Of a stretch of 6,256 nt of DNA, positions 1 to 6,129 are shown in pieces (the first letter of the stretch is position 1; every line of letters starts with the position of its first letter). The notes under the pieces were generated by a model that searched no databases, had not been told where the DNA came from, and saw only the letters and a program-made list of their open reading frames with translations. Both the position numbers and the translations under genes were made by a program. The stretch is taken from the NCBI GenBank assembly GCA_017464225.1, contig JAFUDW010000137.1, forward strand, positions 1 through 6,256, written 5' to 3'. The DNA comes from Clostridia bacterium (GTDB lineage: Bacteria > Bacillota_A > Clostridia > Christensenellales > Aristaeellaceae).

Positions 1-22
1 AACCATGTCCCATGGCGTATAG

Positions 23-63
23 CCCCACCCCAATATCAGGTCCGTTGGGGTGGGGTTGGGGTG
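23..63. repeat. G/C-rich inverted repeat with runs of four G
   Basis: CCCCACCCCAA (23-33) is perfectly complementary to TTGGGGTGGGG (45-55), giving an 11-bp stem with an 11-nt loop. The right arm continues into another GGGG run (57-60) and GG (62-63). The + strand therefore carries three G4 tracts plus a GG separated by 1-2 nt, which could form a two-layer G-quadruplex instead of the hairpin. No T-run follows on either strand, so it does not look like a classical intrinsic terminator. It may be the 3' structure of a gene lying left of the window, or an intergenic repeat. The structure is plain in the sequence; its role is unknown. Confidence 0.6.
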
Positions 64-73
64 GAAGGCCGCC

Positions 74-110
74 AAAAAGAAGCAGAACCCTTGAAAAATC
101 AAGGGTTCTG
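74..110 (-). terminator. Rho-independent terminator of tRNA-Leu
   Basis: Read on the - strand, CAGAACCCTTGA and TCAAGGGTTCTG form a perfect 12-bp stem (arms 99-110 and 83-94) closed by a TTTT loop (95-98). It is followed by CTTCTTTTT (82-74), a U-rich tail. The stem begins directly after the encoded CCA of the tRNA, so it terminates the tRNA transcript with almost no spacer. Confidence 0.9.
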
Positions 111-197
111 TGGTGCGGGAAACAGGACTTGAACCTGCAAGTACGTACGTACACATGAACCTGAATCATGCGCGTCTGCCAATTCCGCCATTCCCGC
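111..197 (-). tRNA. tRNA-Leu, anticodon CAG
   Basis: This is a class II tRNA of 87 nt including an encoded CCA (113-111 read on the - strand). The acceptor arms GCGGGAA (197-191) and TTCCCGC pair perfectly. The D-arm has the usual leucine form, with GCG and CGC flanking a GAATTGGCAGA loop. The anticodon stem CATGA/TCATG encloses the loop TTCAGGT, so the anticodon is CAG (163-161), reading CUG codons. The T-arm GCAGG-TTCAAGT-CCTGT has a normal loop and one G-U pair. The 15-nt variable region is built from the repeat GTACGTACGTAC, which can fold into a 4-bp stem with a 4-nt loop, as expected for a leucine tRNA. It has its own promoter and terminator and looks like an intact single-gene unit. 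Confidence 0.97.
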
Positions 198-223
198 ATG
201 GGCAACTTGCGATTGCGAAATAT

Positions 224-252
224 ATATTACTACAAGAAGATCAAAATGTCAA
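224..252 (-). promoter_or_regulatory. Sigma-A type promoter of tRNA-Leu
   Basis: On the - strand, a perfect -35 box TTGACA (252-247) is followed by a 17-nt spacer and the -10 box TAATAT (229-224), which matches consensus at the key first, second and last positions. The expected start near 217 leaves a leader of about 20 nt before the mature tRNA 5' end at 197. The strong -35 box and A/T-rich flanks fit a highly expressed stable RNA gene. Confidence 0.85.
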
Positions 253-325
253 CCCCCCCAAATGAAAAATTGAGCAAAAAATTCGGCAAATTTTGAGTAA
301 GTCCGTTTTCCCCCTGATTTTGTTG

Positions 326-354
326 TTGACAAAGGATTGAAGTCGCTTTATAAT
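326..354 (+). promoter_or_regulatory. Consensus sigma-A promoter of the sugar operon
   Basis: TTGACA (326-331), a 17-nt spacer and TATAAT (349-354) match the bacterial housekeeping consensus at all twelve box positions. The predicted start is near 361, directly at the left edge of the LacI-type operator at 362-375. No comparable promoter was found in the short gaps between the downstream genes, so this one probably drives all five. A promoter this strong implies tight repression when the substrate is absent. The A/T-rich stretch around 260-300 could act as an UP element (inference). Confidence 0.93.
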
Positions 355-361
355 AGGATCA

Positions 362-375
362 TGCAATCGGTTGCA
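362..375 (+). promoter_or_regulatory. LacI-family operator at the transcription start
   Basis: TGCAATCGGTTGCA is a 14-bp inverted repeat with the central CG and TGCAA/TTGCA arms typical of LacI/MalR/CcpA-family operators; only one pair of positions flanking the central CG breaks the symmetry. It covers about +1 to +15 of the predicted transcript, where a bound repressor would block initiation or early elongation. The adjacent lacI-like gene is the obvious candidate regulator, implying autorepression. CcpA binding to such a cre-like site cannot be excluded. Confidence 0.88.
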
Positions 376-401
376 CAAGTAGACATGGAGGCGAAAAGAC
401 G

Positions 402-1394
402 ATGGCGGTTACGATCCATGACGTGGCAAAGCTGGCAGGGGTCAATTCCTCCACCGTTTCCCGGGTGATCAATGGGAAAGCGACCATTACGCCGGATACC
501 AAGGAGCGGGTATATGCCGCCATGCGGGAGCTGGATTACCATCCCAATTCCCTGGCACGAAGTCTGGCCAGCGGATTGAGCGGCGCCATCGGCGTTGTGG
601 TCAACGCCCGGGATGCTGAGGCTTTCAGCAACGTATTTTTCAGCCGCAGCCTGTTCGCCATCGAAAACGTAGCCCAGGCCCGCGGGTATCAGGTGATCAT
701 TGCCAACGGCGCCCAAAGCCGGGGCGGCACCATTGAGAGCCTGATGAAGGAGCATAAGGTGGATGGGCTCATCCTTCCCCCCACCACCGTAAAACCCTCC
801 CTGATGAAAACCATCGGCGATTTTCCTTACGTGGTGCTCGGCACGCCCGATACGCTGCGCGGCGATACCTGCTGGGTGGATAATAATAACGAGCAGGGAG
901 CTGAAATGGCCGTGCGCCATCTGCTGGCAATGGGCTTCAGCCATATCGCCTATCTGGGCGGCCACCGAAAGCGCGGCTTTACCACGCGCCGTATCCGCGG
1001 CTATCAAAATGCGAATCCCGGCGCGGAAATCATTTTGCCTACCGACGGAACGTCGGAAAACGCCCACGCCATCGCACTGGAAACGCTGCGAAAGGAAAAC
1101 CGTCCCGACGCCTTTGTATGCAATGACAATCTGGCGGCATTCGGCCTGCTGAAAGCCTGCCGGGAACTGGGCCTTTTGATCCCGCGGGATGTGGGCATCG
1201 TGGCCTTTGATAATTACCCCTTGGCGGAATATATGGACCCGCCGCTGACCATTGTGGATATCGATACTGCGATGCTGGGCGAGCAAACCGCCGAGCTGCT
1301 GTTCCGGCGGATTGAAAATAAGGGCGGCAGCCAGCAAATCATGCTGTCCACAAACCTGGTGATCAGAGCTTCTTCGGAGAGGAAGGCGGAATAA
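402..1394 (+). CDS. LacI-family transcriptional repressor (MalR-like)
   Basis: A 330-residue DNA-binding regulator, probably responding to an imported alpha-glucan sugar. Residues 4-25 form the LacI helix-turn-helix (TIHDVAKLAGVNSSTVSRVI), followed by the hinge region around 49-57 with the minor-groove leucine near L55. Residues from about 60 to 325 form the periplasmic-binding-protein-like effector domain, with the family signatures VDNNN, RIRGY and PDAFVCNDN (235-243). The chosen ATG has GGAGG at 387-391, 10 nt upstream; earlier ATGs at 361 and 385 are out of frame. It is the first gene of the operon, behind a promoter carrying a matching operator, so it probably represses itself and the four genes downstream. 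The segment after RIRGYQNA appears roughly a dozen residues shorter than in typical relatives, judged from memory. The family call is firm; the maltodextrin role rests on the neighbours. Confidence 0.95.
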   Translation: MAVTIHDVAKLAGVNSSTVSRVINGKATITPDTKERVYAAMRELDYHPNSLARSLASGLSGAIGVVVNARDAEAFSNVFFSRSLFAIENVAQARGYQVIIANGAQSRGGTIESLMKEHKVDGLILPPTTVKPSLMKTIGDFPYVVLGTPDTLRGDTCWVDNNNEQGAEMAVRHLLAMGFSHIAYLGGHRKRGFTTRRIRGYQNANPGAEIILPTDGTSENAHAIALETLRKENRPDAFVCNDNLAAFGLLKACRELGLLIPRDVGIVAFDNYPLAEYMDPPLTIVDIDTAMLGEQTAELLFRRIENKGGSQQIMLSTNLVIRASSERKAE

Positions 1395-3059
1395 ATGATC
1401 CTGTCAGCCATACGGCACCTTTCTTTTTACCCCTTTGTGCAAGCGCTTGCACGCAATCGTGTTCGCTTCATCCTCCGTTCCGCCGCCGGCGATCTGGCGG
1501 GATGTTCGCTGATCTGGTGGAAACGCACCGCGCCCGAAAACAGGCAAACCGTTCCCCTGTGCCTGAGCAAAAGCGACGGCCGGGAAGATCAATGGTGGGC
1601 AGAAGCGGTCTTTGAGGAAGAAGTCCATTACGTGAAGTATTGCTTTATACTGACCGACAAGACGGGCAGCCGCGCCTGGTATAACGCCTATGGCGTCCAT
1701 ACGGCGGAGCCGTCGGAGGGGAGCTTTGAGCTGCTGCAGGTCAATGAAACTGACGCGCTCTCCCTTCCCGCCTGGAGCAAAGGCTGCGTTTATTATCAGA
1801 TTTTTCCGGAGCGTTTTGCCAGGCATGGCGCTGTAAAGGCTTCCTTTTCAGCCTGGACGGATGCACCCACCCGGGAAAACTATCTGGGAGGAAACCTGCG
1901 GGGCATCATTGAGCGGCTGCCTTATCTGCGCGATCTGGGAATAGAATGCGTCTATTTAAATCCCATTTTTCTGGGGGATTTCAATCACAAATACGCCACC
2001 ACGGACTACTTTAAAATAGATCCCATGTTCGGCACTGAGCCCGACCTGATCGAACTGACAAGCAAAGCCCACACCCTGGGGATCCGGGTCATCCTGGACG
2101 GCGTTTTCAATCATGTGGGCATCCATTTTGCGCCCTTCATGGATCTCGTGGAAAAGGGAGAAAACAGTGCCTACCGGGATTGGTTCTATCCCAAACAATA
2201 TCCCATTCGCATCGATTCGGCCTGCTATGAATGCGTGGGCGATTATCCGTATATGCCAAGGCTCCGCGGCGCAAACAGGGAAGTGCGCCGATACGTGCGG
2301 GATGTACTGCTGTACTGGCTGAAGCAGGCCCGCATCGACGGCTGGCGCTTTGACGTGGCGGATGAGTTGGATCGCCATGCCGTCACCTGGTGGCGGGAGG
2401 AGATCAAACGGCAGTACCCCGACGCGCTGATGCTGTGCGAAACCTGGGGCGACGCTTCCCGCATGCTGGGGCCGGATGGCTTTGACAGCGCCATGAATTA
2501 TCTGTTCCGGGACGCAATGATCGCCTTTTTTGCCCATGGAAGCATGCCCGCGGAATTATTGAACGAACGGCTGAACGGCATGCTGATGCGATATCCGGAC
2601 GAGGTGAACCTGTCCATGTACAACTGTCTGGGCAGCCATGACACCGCCCGTTTTCTGACAGAAGCGGGCGGAGAAAAATGGCGGCTTCGGCTGGCCATGG
2701 CTTTTCAAATGCTCTTTCCTGGCGCGCCTGCGATCTACTATGGCGACGAATTAGGCATGACCGGAGAAAACGATCCCGGCTGCCGGGGCGGCATGGCCTG
2801 GGATACGCCGGACCTGGAGCTGCACGCGTGGCAAAAACAATTGATCGCTCTCCGGAAAAGCCATCCTTCCCTGCGCACAGGCAGTTATACTGTGCTTTGG
2901 GCAAAGGGAAAGGTTTTTGCCTTCAACCGCGCAGAAGGCGCTGATCGCGTGATCGCCGCGTTCAACGCAGGCGACGATCCCCAAACACTGGACTTGACGG
3001 GAACGGAGGAACCTGTGCACATTCCTCCGCATTCCGTAAAGATCATAGAACGTCCATAA
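1395..3059 (+). CDS. GH13 alpha-glycosidase (neopullulanase/cyclomaltodextrinase-like)
   Basis: A 554-residue enzyme expected to hydrolyse alpha-1,4 (possibly alpha-1,6) bonds in maltodextrins, cyclodextrins or pullulan fragments. It has no signal peptide, so it should act in the cytoplasm on imported sugar. Residues 1 to about 125 are a beta-rich N-terminal domain like that of neopullulanases. The (beta/alpha)8 domain starts near YYQIFPERF (133) and includes YATTDY (200-205) and all four GH13 regions: DGVFNH (235-240), GWRFDVADE with nucleophile D320, CETW with acid/base E349, and SHD with H415 and D416. A C-terminal beta domain follows from about 475. The length suits neopullulanase-type enzymes. 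Its ATG abuts the repressor stop codon (TAAATG), with AGGAAGG at 1380-1386, implying translational coupling. The N-terminal residues match the family's usual AIxH start, supporting this start codon. The exact substrate cannot be told from the sequence. Confidence 0.93.
   Translation: MILSAIRHLSFYPFVQALARNRVRFILRSAAGDLAGCSLIWWKRTAPENRQTVPLCLSKSDGREDQWWAEAVFEEEVHYVKYCFILTDKTGSRAWYNAYGVHTAEPSEGSFELLQVNETDALSLPAWSKGCVYYQIFPERFARHGAVKASFSAWTDAPTRENYLGGNLRGIIERLPYLRDLGIECVYLNPIFLGDFNHKYATTDYFKIDPMFGTEPDLIELTSKAHTLGIRVILDGVFNHVGIHFAPFMDLVEKGENSAYRDWFYPKQYPIRIDSACYECVGDYPYMPRLRGANREVRRYVRDVLLYWLKQARIDGWRFDVADELDRHAVTWWREEIKRQYPDALMLCETWGDASRMLGPDGFDSAMNYLFRDAMIAFFAHGSMPAELLNERLNGMLMRYPDEVNLSMYNCLGSHDTARFLTEAGGEKWRLRLAMAFQMLFPGAPAIYYGDELGMTGENDPGCRGGMAWDTPDLELHAWQKQLIALRKSHPSLRTGSYTVLWAKGKVFAFNRAEGADRVIAAFNAGDDPQTLDLTGTEEPVHIPPHSVKIIERP
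1437..1452 (+). promoter_or_regulatory. Intragenic LacI-family operator in the glycosidase gene
   Basis: GTGCAAGCGCTTGCAC is a perfect 16-bp palindrome sharing the TGCAANCGNTTGCA core with the promoter operator at 362-375. It encodes V15 to A19 of the GH13 enzyme plus the first base of codon 20. Its centre is 1,076 bp downstream of the first operator's centre. It could act as an elongation roadblock that separately limits the enzyme and transporter genes, or as an auxiliary site for DNA looping, like the E. coli lac O2 inside lacZ. It is also close to a CcpA cre site. The sequence is unmistakable; binding is inferred. Confidence 0.8.
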
Positions 3060-3066
3060 GGAGGAA
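3004..3066 (+). promoter_or_regulatory. Alternative RNA pairings around the binding-protein SD
   Basis: CGGAGGAA (3004-3011) and TTCCTCCG (3022-3029) form a perfect 8-bp hairpin with a 10-nt loop in the last codons of the glycosidase gene. The same TTCCTCC (3022-3028) is also perfectly complementary to GGAGGAA (3060-3066), the SD of the next gene. The two pairings exclude each other: the first leaves the SD free, the second hides it. A ribosome finishing the upstream gene would disrupt both, which would couple translation of the two genes. The complementarity is seen; the regulatory use is inferred and could be coincidental, because SD-like purine runs are common. Confidence 0.4.
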
Positions 3067-3071
3067 AAACC

Positions 3072-4316
3072 ATGCGTACATTCACCAAACTTCTGACCGC
3101 CATGCTGGTCTGCGCGCTGCTTCTGTCCGCGGGCCCGGCATTCGCATCCGATGCCCCCGTCACCATCAGCTTCTGGCATCATTACAGCGCTCAATCCGCT
3201 GAAAATGAAACGCTGATGAACGTACTGATCCCCGCCTTTGAGGCTGAAAATCCCGGCATCAAGGTGAACGCCGTTTCCCATGAATGGGCCGAGCTGCACG
3301 ATAAAGTGCTGGTCAGCGCCAATTCGCAGGCGCTCCCCGACGTGGCCCGGTGCGATATCGCCTGGCTGCCCGAATTTCAGCAGATGGGCATCCTGACGGC
3401 GCTGGATGAGGAAATGCCGGACTTCACCGAAGCGAGCGGCAAGCTTTTGGACAGCGCCATGTCCACCGCCGTGATCGGCGGCCATTACTACGCGCTGGCC
3501 CTGAATACCAACAGCAAAATCGTATTCTACAACACAGCCATGCTGGAAGCTGCGGATGTGAAAGCGCCCGCCACCATGGACGAATGGATCGAAGCGGTAA
3601 AGAAGCTTTCCGGCGAGAATGCCAACGGTCAGCAGGTATGGGGCTGGAACGAGCCCGCGCTGGCAGGCTGGAACATCTGCCCATTCATCTGGAGCTTTGG
3701 CGGCAGCCTGACCAATGACGATCAGACAATTGCCACCGGTTATATCAACGGCCCCGCTTCTGTTAAGGCTGTGGAAACCTTTGCCGGCCTGGTTCAATCC
3801 GGCGCCATCACCGGCTTCAACGCGGGCGATATACCGATGACCGACGGCTTTGGCACCGGCCGCTATGCCATGATGCTGGAAGGCCCCTGGAAGTCCGCCG
3901 AGCTGGCAGGCGCTTACCCCGATGTAGCCTATGGCACCGCGCCTATCCCCGCGGGCGAGGGCGGCAGCGTTTCTGTGCTGGGCGGCGAGGATATTGCCAT
4001 GTTCAATACGGCCAACAAGGAAGCCGCCTGGAAATTCATGCAGTTCATGACAGGCGAGTATGCCGAAACCGAAATGGCCAAATGCGGCCAGATCCCGGTA
4101 AACAAAGCGGCACTGGAAAGCGATACCGTAAAGAACGCCGACTACGCGCCTTTTATCGCGGCCATTGAAACCGCCAAGGCACGCCCCACGGTGGCTGCCT
4201 GGAGCGAGATGGACAACGGCCTGCAGATCGCCATGAACGCCGTGGTGACCGGCGAAAAGACCGCCCAGGAAGCGCTGGACGCCCTGGCCGCGGAATGGGA
4301 CGAACTGCTAAAATAA
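3072..4316 (+). CDS. Extracellular sugar-binding protein of an ABC importer (MalE-like)
   Basis: A 414-residue solute-binding protein (SBP_bac_1 family) that would capture a maltodextrin-like sugar and deliver it to the two downstream permeases. Residues 1-25 are a classical Sec signal peptide: RTFTK charged start, hydrophobic core, and an AFA site predicted to be cut before S26. The mature protein opens with the family's TISFWHHYS (31-39), continues with AFEAENPGIKV, and has the typical late segment AAWKFMQFMTG. The start has an ideal AAGGAGG at 3058-3064, 7 nt upstream and overlapping the previous stop codon. No lipobox is present: the only early cysteine (C14) sits in the hydrophobic core after V13, not after G/A/S. 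This is unusual if the host is a monoderm. Its specificity for alpha-glucans is inferred from the adjacent GH13 gene. Confidence 0.93.
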   Translation: MRTFTKLLTAMLVCALLLSAGPAFASDAPVTISFWHHYSAQSAENETLMNVLIPAFEAENPGIKVNAVSHEWAELHDKVLVSANSQALPDVARCDIAWLPEFQQMGILTALDEEMPDFTEASGKLLDSAMSTAVIGGHYYALALNTNSKIVFYNTAMLEAADVKAPATMDEWIEAVKKLSGENANGQQVWGWNEPALAGWNICPFIWSFGGSLTNDDQTIATGYINGPASVKAVETFAGLVQSGAITGFNAGDIPMTDGFGTGRYAMMLEGPWKSAELAGAYPDVAYGTAPIPAGEGGSVSVLGGEDIAMFNTANKEAAWKFMQFMTGEYAETEMAKCGQIPVNKAALESDTVKNADYAPFIAAIETAKARPTVAAWSEMDNGLQIAMNAVVTGEKTAQEALDALAAEWDELLK

Positions 4317-4327
4317 ATCAAAATGGA

Positions 4328-4357
4328 CGGCGGGGCTGGCGAATGCCGGCCCCACCG
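4328..4357 (+). promoter_or_regulatory. Strong intercistronic hairpin between binding protein and permeases
   Basis: GGGGCTGGC (4332-4340) pairs with GCCGGCCCC (4345-4353) in a 9-bp stem with one U-G pair and a GAAT loop. A C-A mismatch (4331/4354) and three further pairs (4328-4330 with 4355-4357) extend it. A moderately T-rich stretch (4359-4364) follows. It lies 12 nt after the binding-protein stop codon. Such hairpins downstream of binding-protein genes, for example the REP sequences between E. coli malE and malF, protect the upstream mRNA or cause partial termination, so that binding protein exceeds permease. That function is inferred here. Confidence 0.7.
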
Positions 4358-4365
4358 CTTCTTTC

Positions 4366-4370
4366 GGGAG
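4366..4370 (+). promoter_or_regulatory. Ribosome binding site that sets the first permease start
   Basis: GGGAG lies 9 nt before ATG 4380. The alternative in-frame ATG at 4323 has no SD, and its extra 19 codons would run through the hairpin and encode a charged stretch unlike a permease N-terminus. This supports the start at 4380. Confidence 0.7.
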
Positions 4371-4379
4371 CGTGCACGT

Positions 4380-5264
4380 ATGGTTACCAAGTCACGGATC
4401 AATAAGGCGCAGATCATTGGGCTGCTGCTGCCCGGGCTGTTGATTTTTGGGATGTTTACCGTTTACCCCATCATCCGCCTGTTTTGGATGAGCCTGTGCG
4501 ATATGAGCTTCTCCTCCATGCTCATCCAGCCCTTCGCCGGGCTCATGAATTACCGGGAAGTCTTTAGCGATCCCACCTTCTGGACGGTATTTGTGAACAG
4601 CGTCGTTTATACCGCTGTCACCGTACCCGGACAAATGGCGCTGGGCCTGTTCATCGCCATCCTGCTGAACGGCGTCAAGCGCTTCAGCGTTACCTTCCGG
4701 GTGATCAATTATCTGCCGGTGGTCACCTCCTGGGTGATCGCATCGCTGGTATTCCGGTATATCTTTAACACGGAAGGGCTGCTCAATTACTTTCTCTGGA
4801 AGATCCTGGGGCTTACATCGGGCAATATCCGCTGGCTGGATACCCGCTGGAGCGGGCTTTCAGTAGCCATGATCCTTGGAATATGGAAAGGGATCGGCTG
4901 GAACATGGTGATCTTTCTGGCGGCCCTGCAGCAGGTGCCGCAGGATCTGTACGAGGCCGCGGAGATCGACGGCTGCGGCGCGTGGAAAAAGTTTGTGAAC
5001 GTAACGCTGCCCGCCATCCGGGGAACGATCCTGTTCGCGCTGATCGAACTGACCATCGGCGGTTTCAACGTATTCACGTCCATTAAAATGATCACCGGCG
5101 GTAAGCCCGCCCATCAGACCGATACGCTGCTCACCTGGATGTATTACAAGGCGTTCAGCACGGGCAAATTTGGCTATGCATCCGCGCTGAGCTTCGTAAT
5201 GGCTCTGTCCCTGGGGCTTCTGGCCGTGGTACAGTTCCGCATGATGCGCGGCAGGGATGCGTAA
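4380..5264 (+). CDS. ABC sugar permease, MalF-like (MalF/UgpA family)
   Basis: A 294-residue integral membrane subunit of a carbohydrate importer. About six membrane segments are visible, near residues 11-37, 71-97, 108-128, 159-181, 214-235 and 267-287. The EAA loop that docks on the ATPase is clear: EAAEIDG at 192-198, followed by AWKKFVNVTLPAI. It lacks the long extra N-terminal part of E. coli MalF and has the short form usual in Gram-positive sugar systems. The start at 4380 is chosen because it has an SD and yields a normal N-terminus; the longer in-frame form from 4323 is unlikely. It follows the binding-protein gene after a 63-nt gap holding a hairpin, and pairs with the permease downstream. 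Substrate is inferred from context only. Confidence 0.93.
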   Translation: MVTKSRINKAQIIGLLLPGLLIFGMFTVYPIIRLFWMSLCDMSFSSMLIQPFAGLMNYREVFSDPTFWTVFVNSVVYTAVTVPGQMALGLFIAILLNGVKRFSVTFRVINYLPVVTSWVIASLVFRYIFNTEGLLNYFLWKILGLTSGNIRWLDTRWSGLSVAMILGIWKGIGWNMVIFLAALQQVPQDLYEAAEIDGCGAWKKFVNVTLPAIRGTILFALIELTIGGFNVFTSIKMITGGKPAHQTDTLLTWMYYKAFSTGKFGYASALSFVMALSLGLLAVVQFRMMRGRDA

Positions 5265-5269
5265 GGAGG
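5263..5269 (+). promoter_or_regulatory. Ribosome binding site of the second permease
   Basis: AAGGAGG overlaps the stop codon of the first permease (TAA 5262-5264). It is 8 nt from ATG 5278 and 5 nt from an in-frame GTG at 5275. The spacing favours ATG 5278; the in-frame ATG at 5257 lies upstream of this site and is unlikely to be used. Confidence 0.85.
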
Positions 5270-5277
5270 ATACCGTG

Positions 5278-6129
5278 ATGAAAAGCAAAAACGCCGCCAA
5301 GCTCCGATCCGCCATGATCCGATATCTGCTGCTGGCCCTGGGCACGGTGGTATTCGCTTTGCCCATGGTTTATATGATTTCAACCTCCCTGCGGCCCAAC
5401 GGCGCGCTCTATGAATATCCTCCCCGTTTCTTTCCGCGCTGGGAAGCGCTGACCGCCGAAAATTATGATTATATCCTTCGCCAAAGTAAATTCTACCTGA
5501 ACTTTCTCAATTCGGTCATCGTATCGACATCCACCATCGCCCTGGCCGCCGCCGTAGGCTCGGCCATGGCCTTTGTGCTGGGCAAATTCAAGTCCCGCTT
5601 GACGAACCTCCTGTTCGGCTTCATCATCATTACCATGATCATTCCCGGCACCACCATGATCGTGCCTCAGTTTGAGCTGGCGACAAAGCTTGGATTGGTC
5701 AACAGGCTCTGGGGACTGATCCCCTTCTACGTGGCCTGGGTCATCCCCTTTTCCACCTTTATGGTCAAAGGTTTTATGGAAAATATCCCGGGCGAAATCA
5801 TGGAGGCCGCCTGGATCGACGGCGCCGACGTATGGACGGTATATCTCCGCATCGCGCTTCCGCTGGCCTCTCCGGCCATCGCCTCGGTGAGCATTTTCAA
5901 TTTTCTTACCGCTTGGGAGGAATACCCATGGGCAAATACTGTGATCAATGACAACAGCAGGCGCACGCTGCCCATCGCCATCGCGGGCTTCTTCGGCCAG
6001 CACCAATTTACCCAATGGGGATACGTTTTCGCCATGTCGGTACTGTCGCTGATCCCTGTGGTGCTGATCTTCATCCTTTGCCATAAGTTCTTTGTGCAGG
6101 GGCTGACGGCAGGCAGCGTAAAGGGGTGA
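5278..6129 (+). CDS. ABC sugar permease, MalG-like (MalG/UgpE family)
   Basis: A 283-residue integral membrane partner of the upstream permease. About six membrane segments are visible near residues 16-36, 76-100, 109-130, 147-167, 198-215 and 249-272. The EAA loop reads EAAWIDG (176-182) followed by ADVWTVYLRIALPL. The C-terminus GLTAGSVKG is the MalG-family tail; in E. coli MalG this end reaches into the MalK ATPase dimer. The gap to the previous stop codon is only 13 nt and contains the SD, so the two permeases are probably made in step. No ATPase gene follows within the window, so the energy subunit is expected to be a shared MsmX/MalK-type protein encoded elsewhere. Confidence 0.94.
   Translation: MKSKNAAKLRSAMIRYLLLALGTVVFALPMVYMISTSLRPNGALYEYPPRFFPRWEALTAENYDYILRQSKFYLNFLNSVIVSTSTIALAAAVGSAMAFVLGKFKSRLTNLLFGFIIITMIIPGTTMIVPQFELATKLGLVNRLWGLIPFYVAWVIPFSTFMVKGFMENIPGEIMEAAWIDGADVWTVYLRIALPLASPAIASVSIFNFLTAWEEYPWANTVINDNSRRTLPIAIAGFFGQHQFTQWGYVFAMSVLSLIPVVLIFILCHKFFVQGLTAGSVKG

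Noticed and set aside
111..197. tRNA-Leu 3' end as an attachment site for a mobile element
   Set aside because: No integrase and no direct repeat of the tRNA 3' end is seen in the window; the tRNA keeps its own terminator.
202..217. GCAACTTGCGATTGC in the tRNA leader as a third operator
   Set aside because: It has only partial half-sites resembling TGCAA and no central CG symmetry in the required spacing.
348..1337. Long open frame on the - strand opposite the repressor gene
   Set aside because: It is antisense to a clear LacI-family gene, has no recognisable domain or SD, and is explained by the GC-rich codon use of the real gene.
2990..3025. TTGACG-like box near the end of the glycosidase gene as an internal promoter for the binding-protein gene
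   Set aside because: The -10 region at proper spacing is a poor match, and the gene has close operon spacing with an overlapping SD.
2751..3797. Long open frame on the - strand across the GH13/binding-protein junction
   Set aside because: It covers two well-supported genes and their ribosome site in antisense, and shows no domain features.
5380..6084. 234-codon - strand open frame opposite the second permease
   Set aside because: It is rich in H, D and G residues, as expected for the complement of a hydrophobic membrane protein; no motif or ribosome site.
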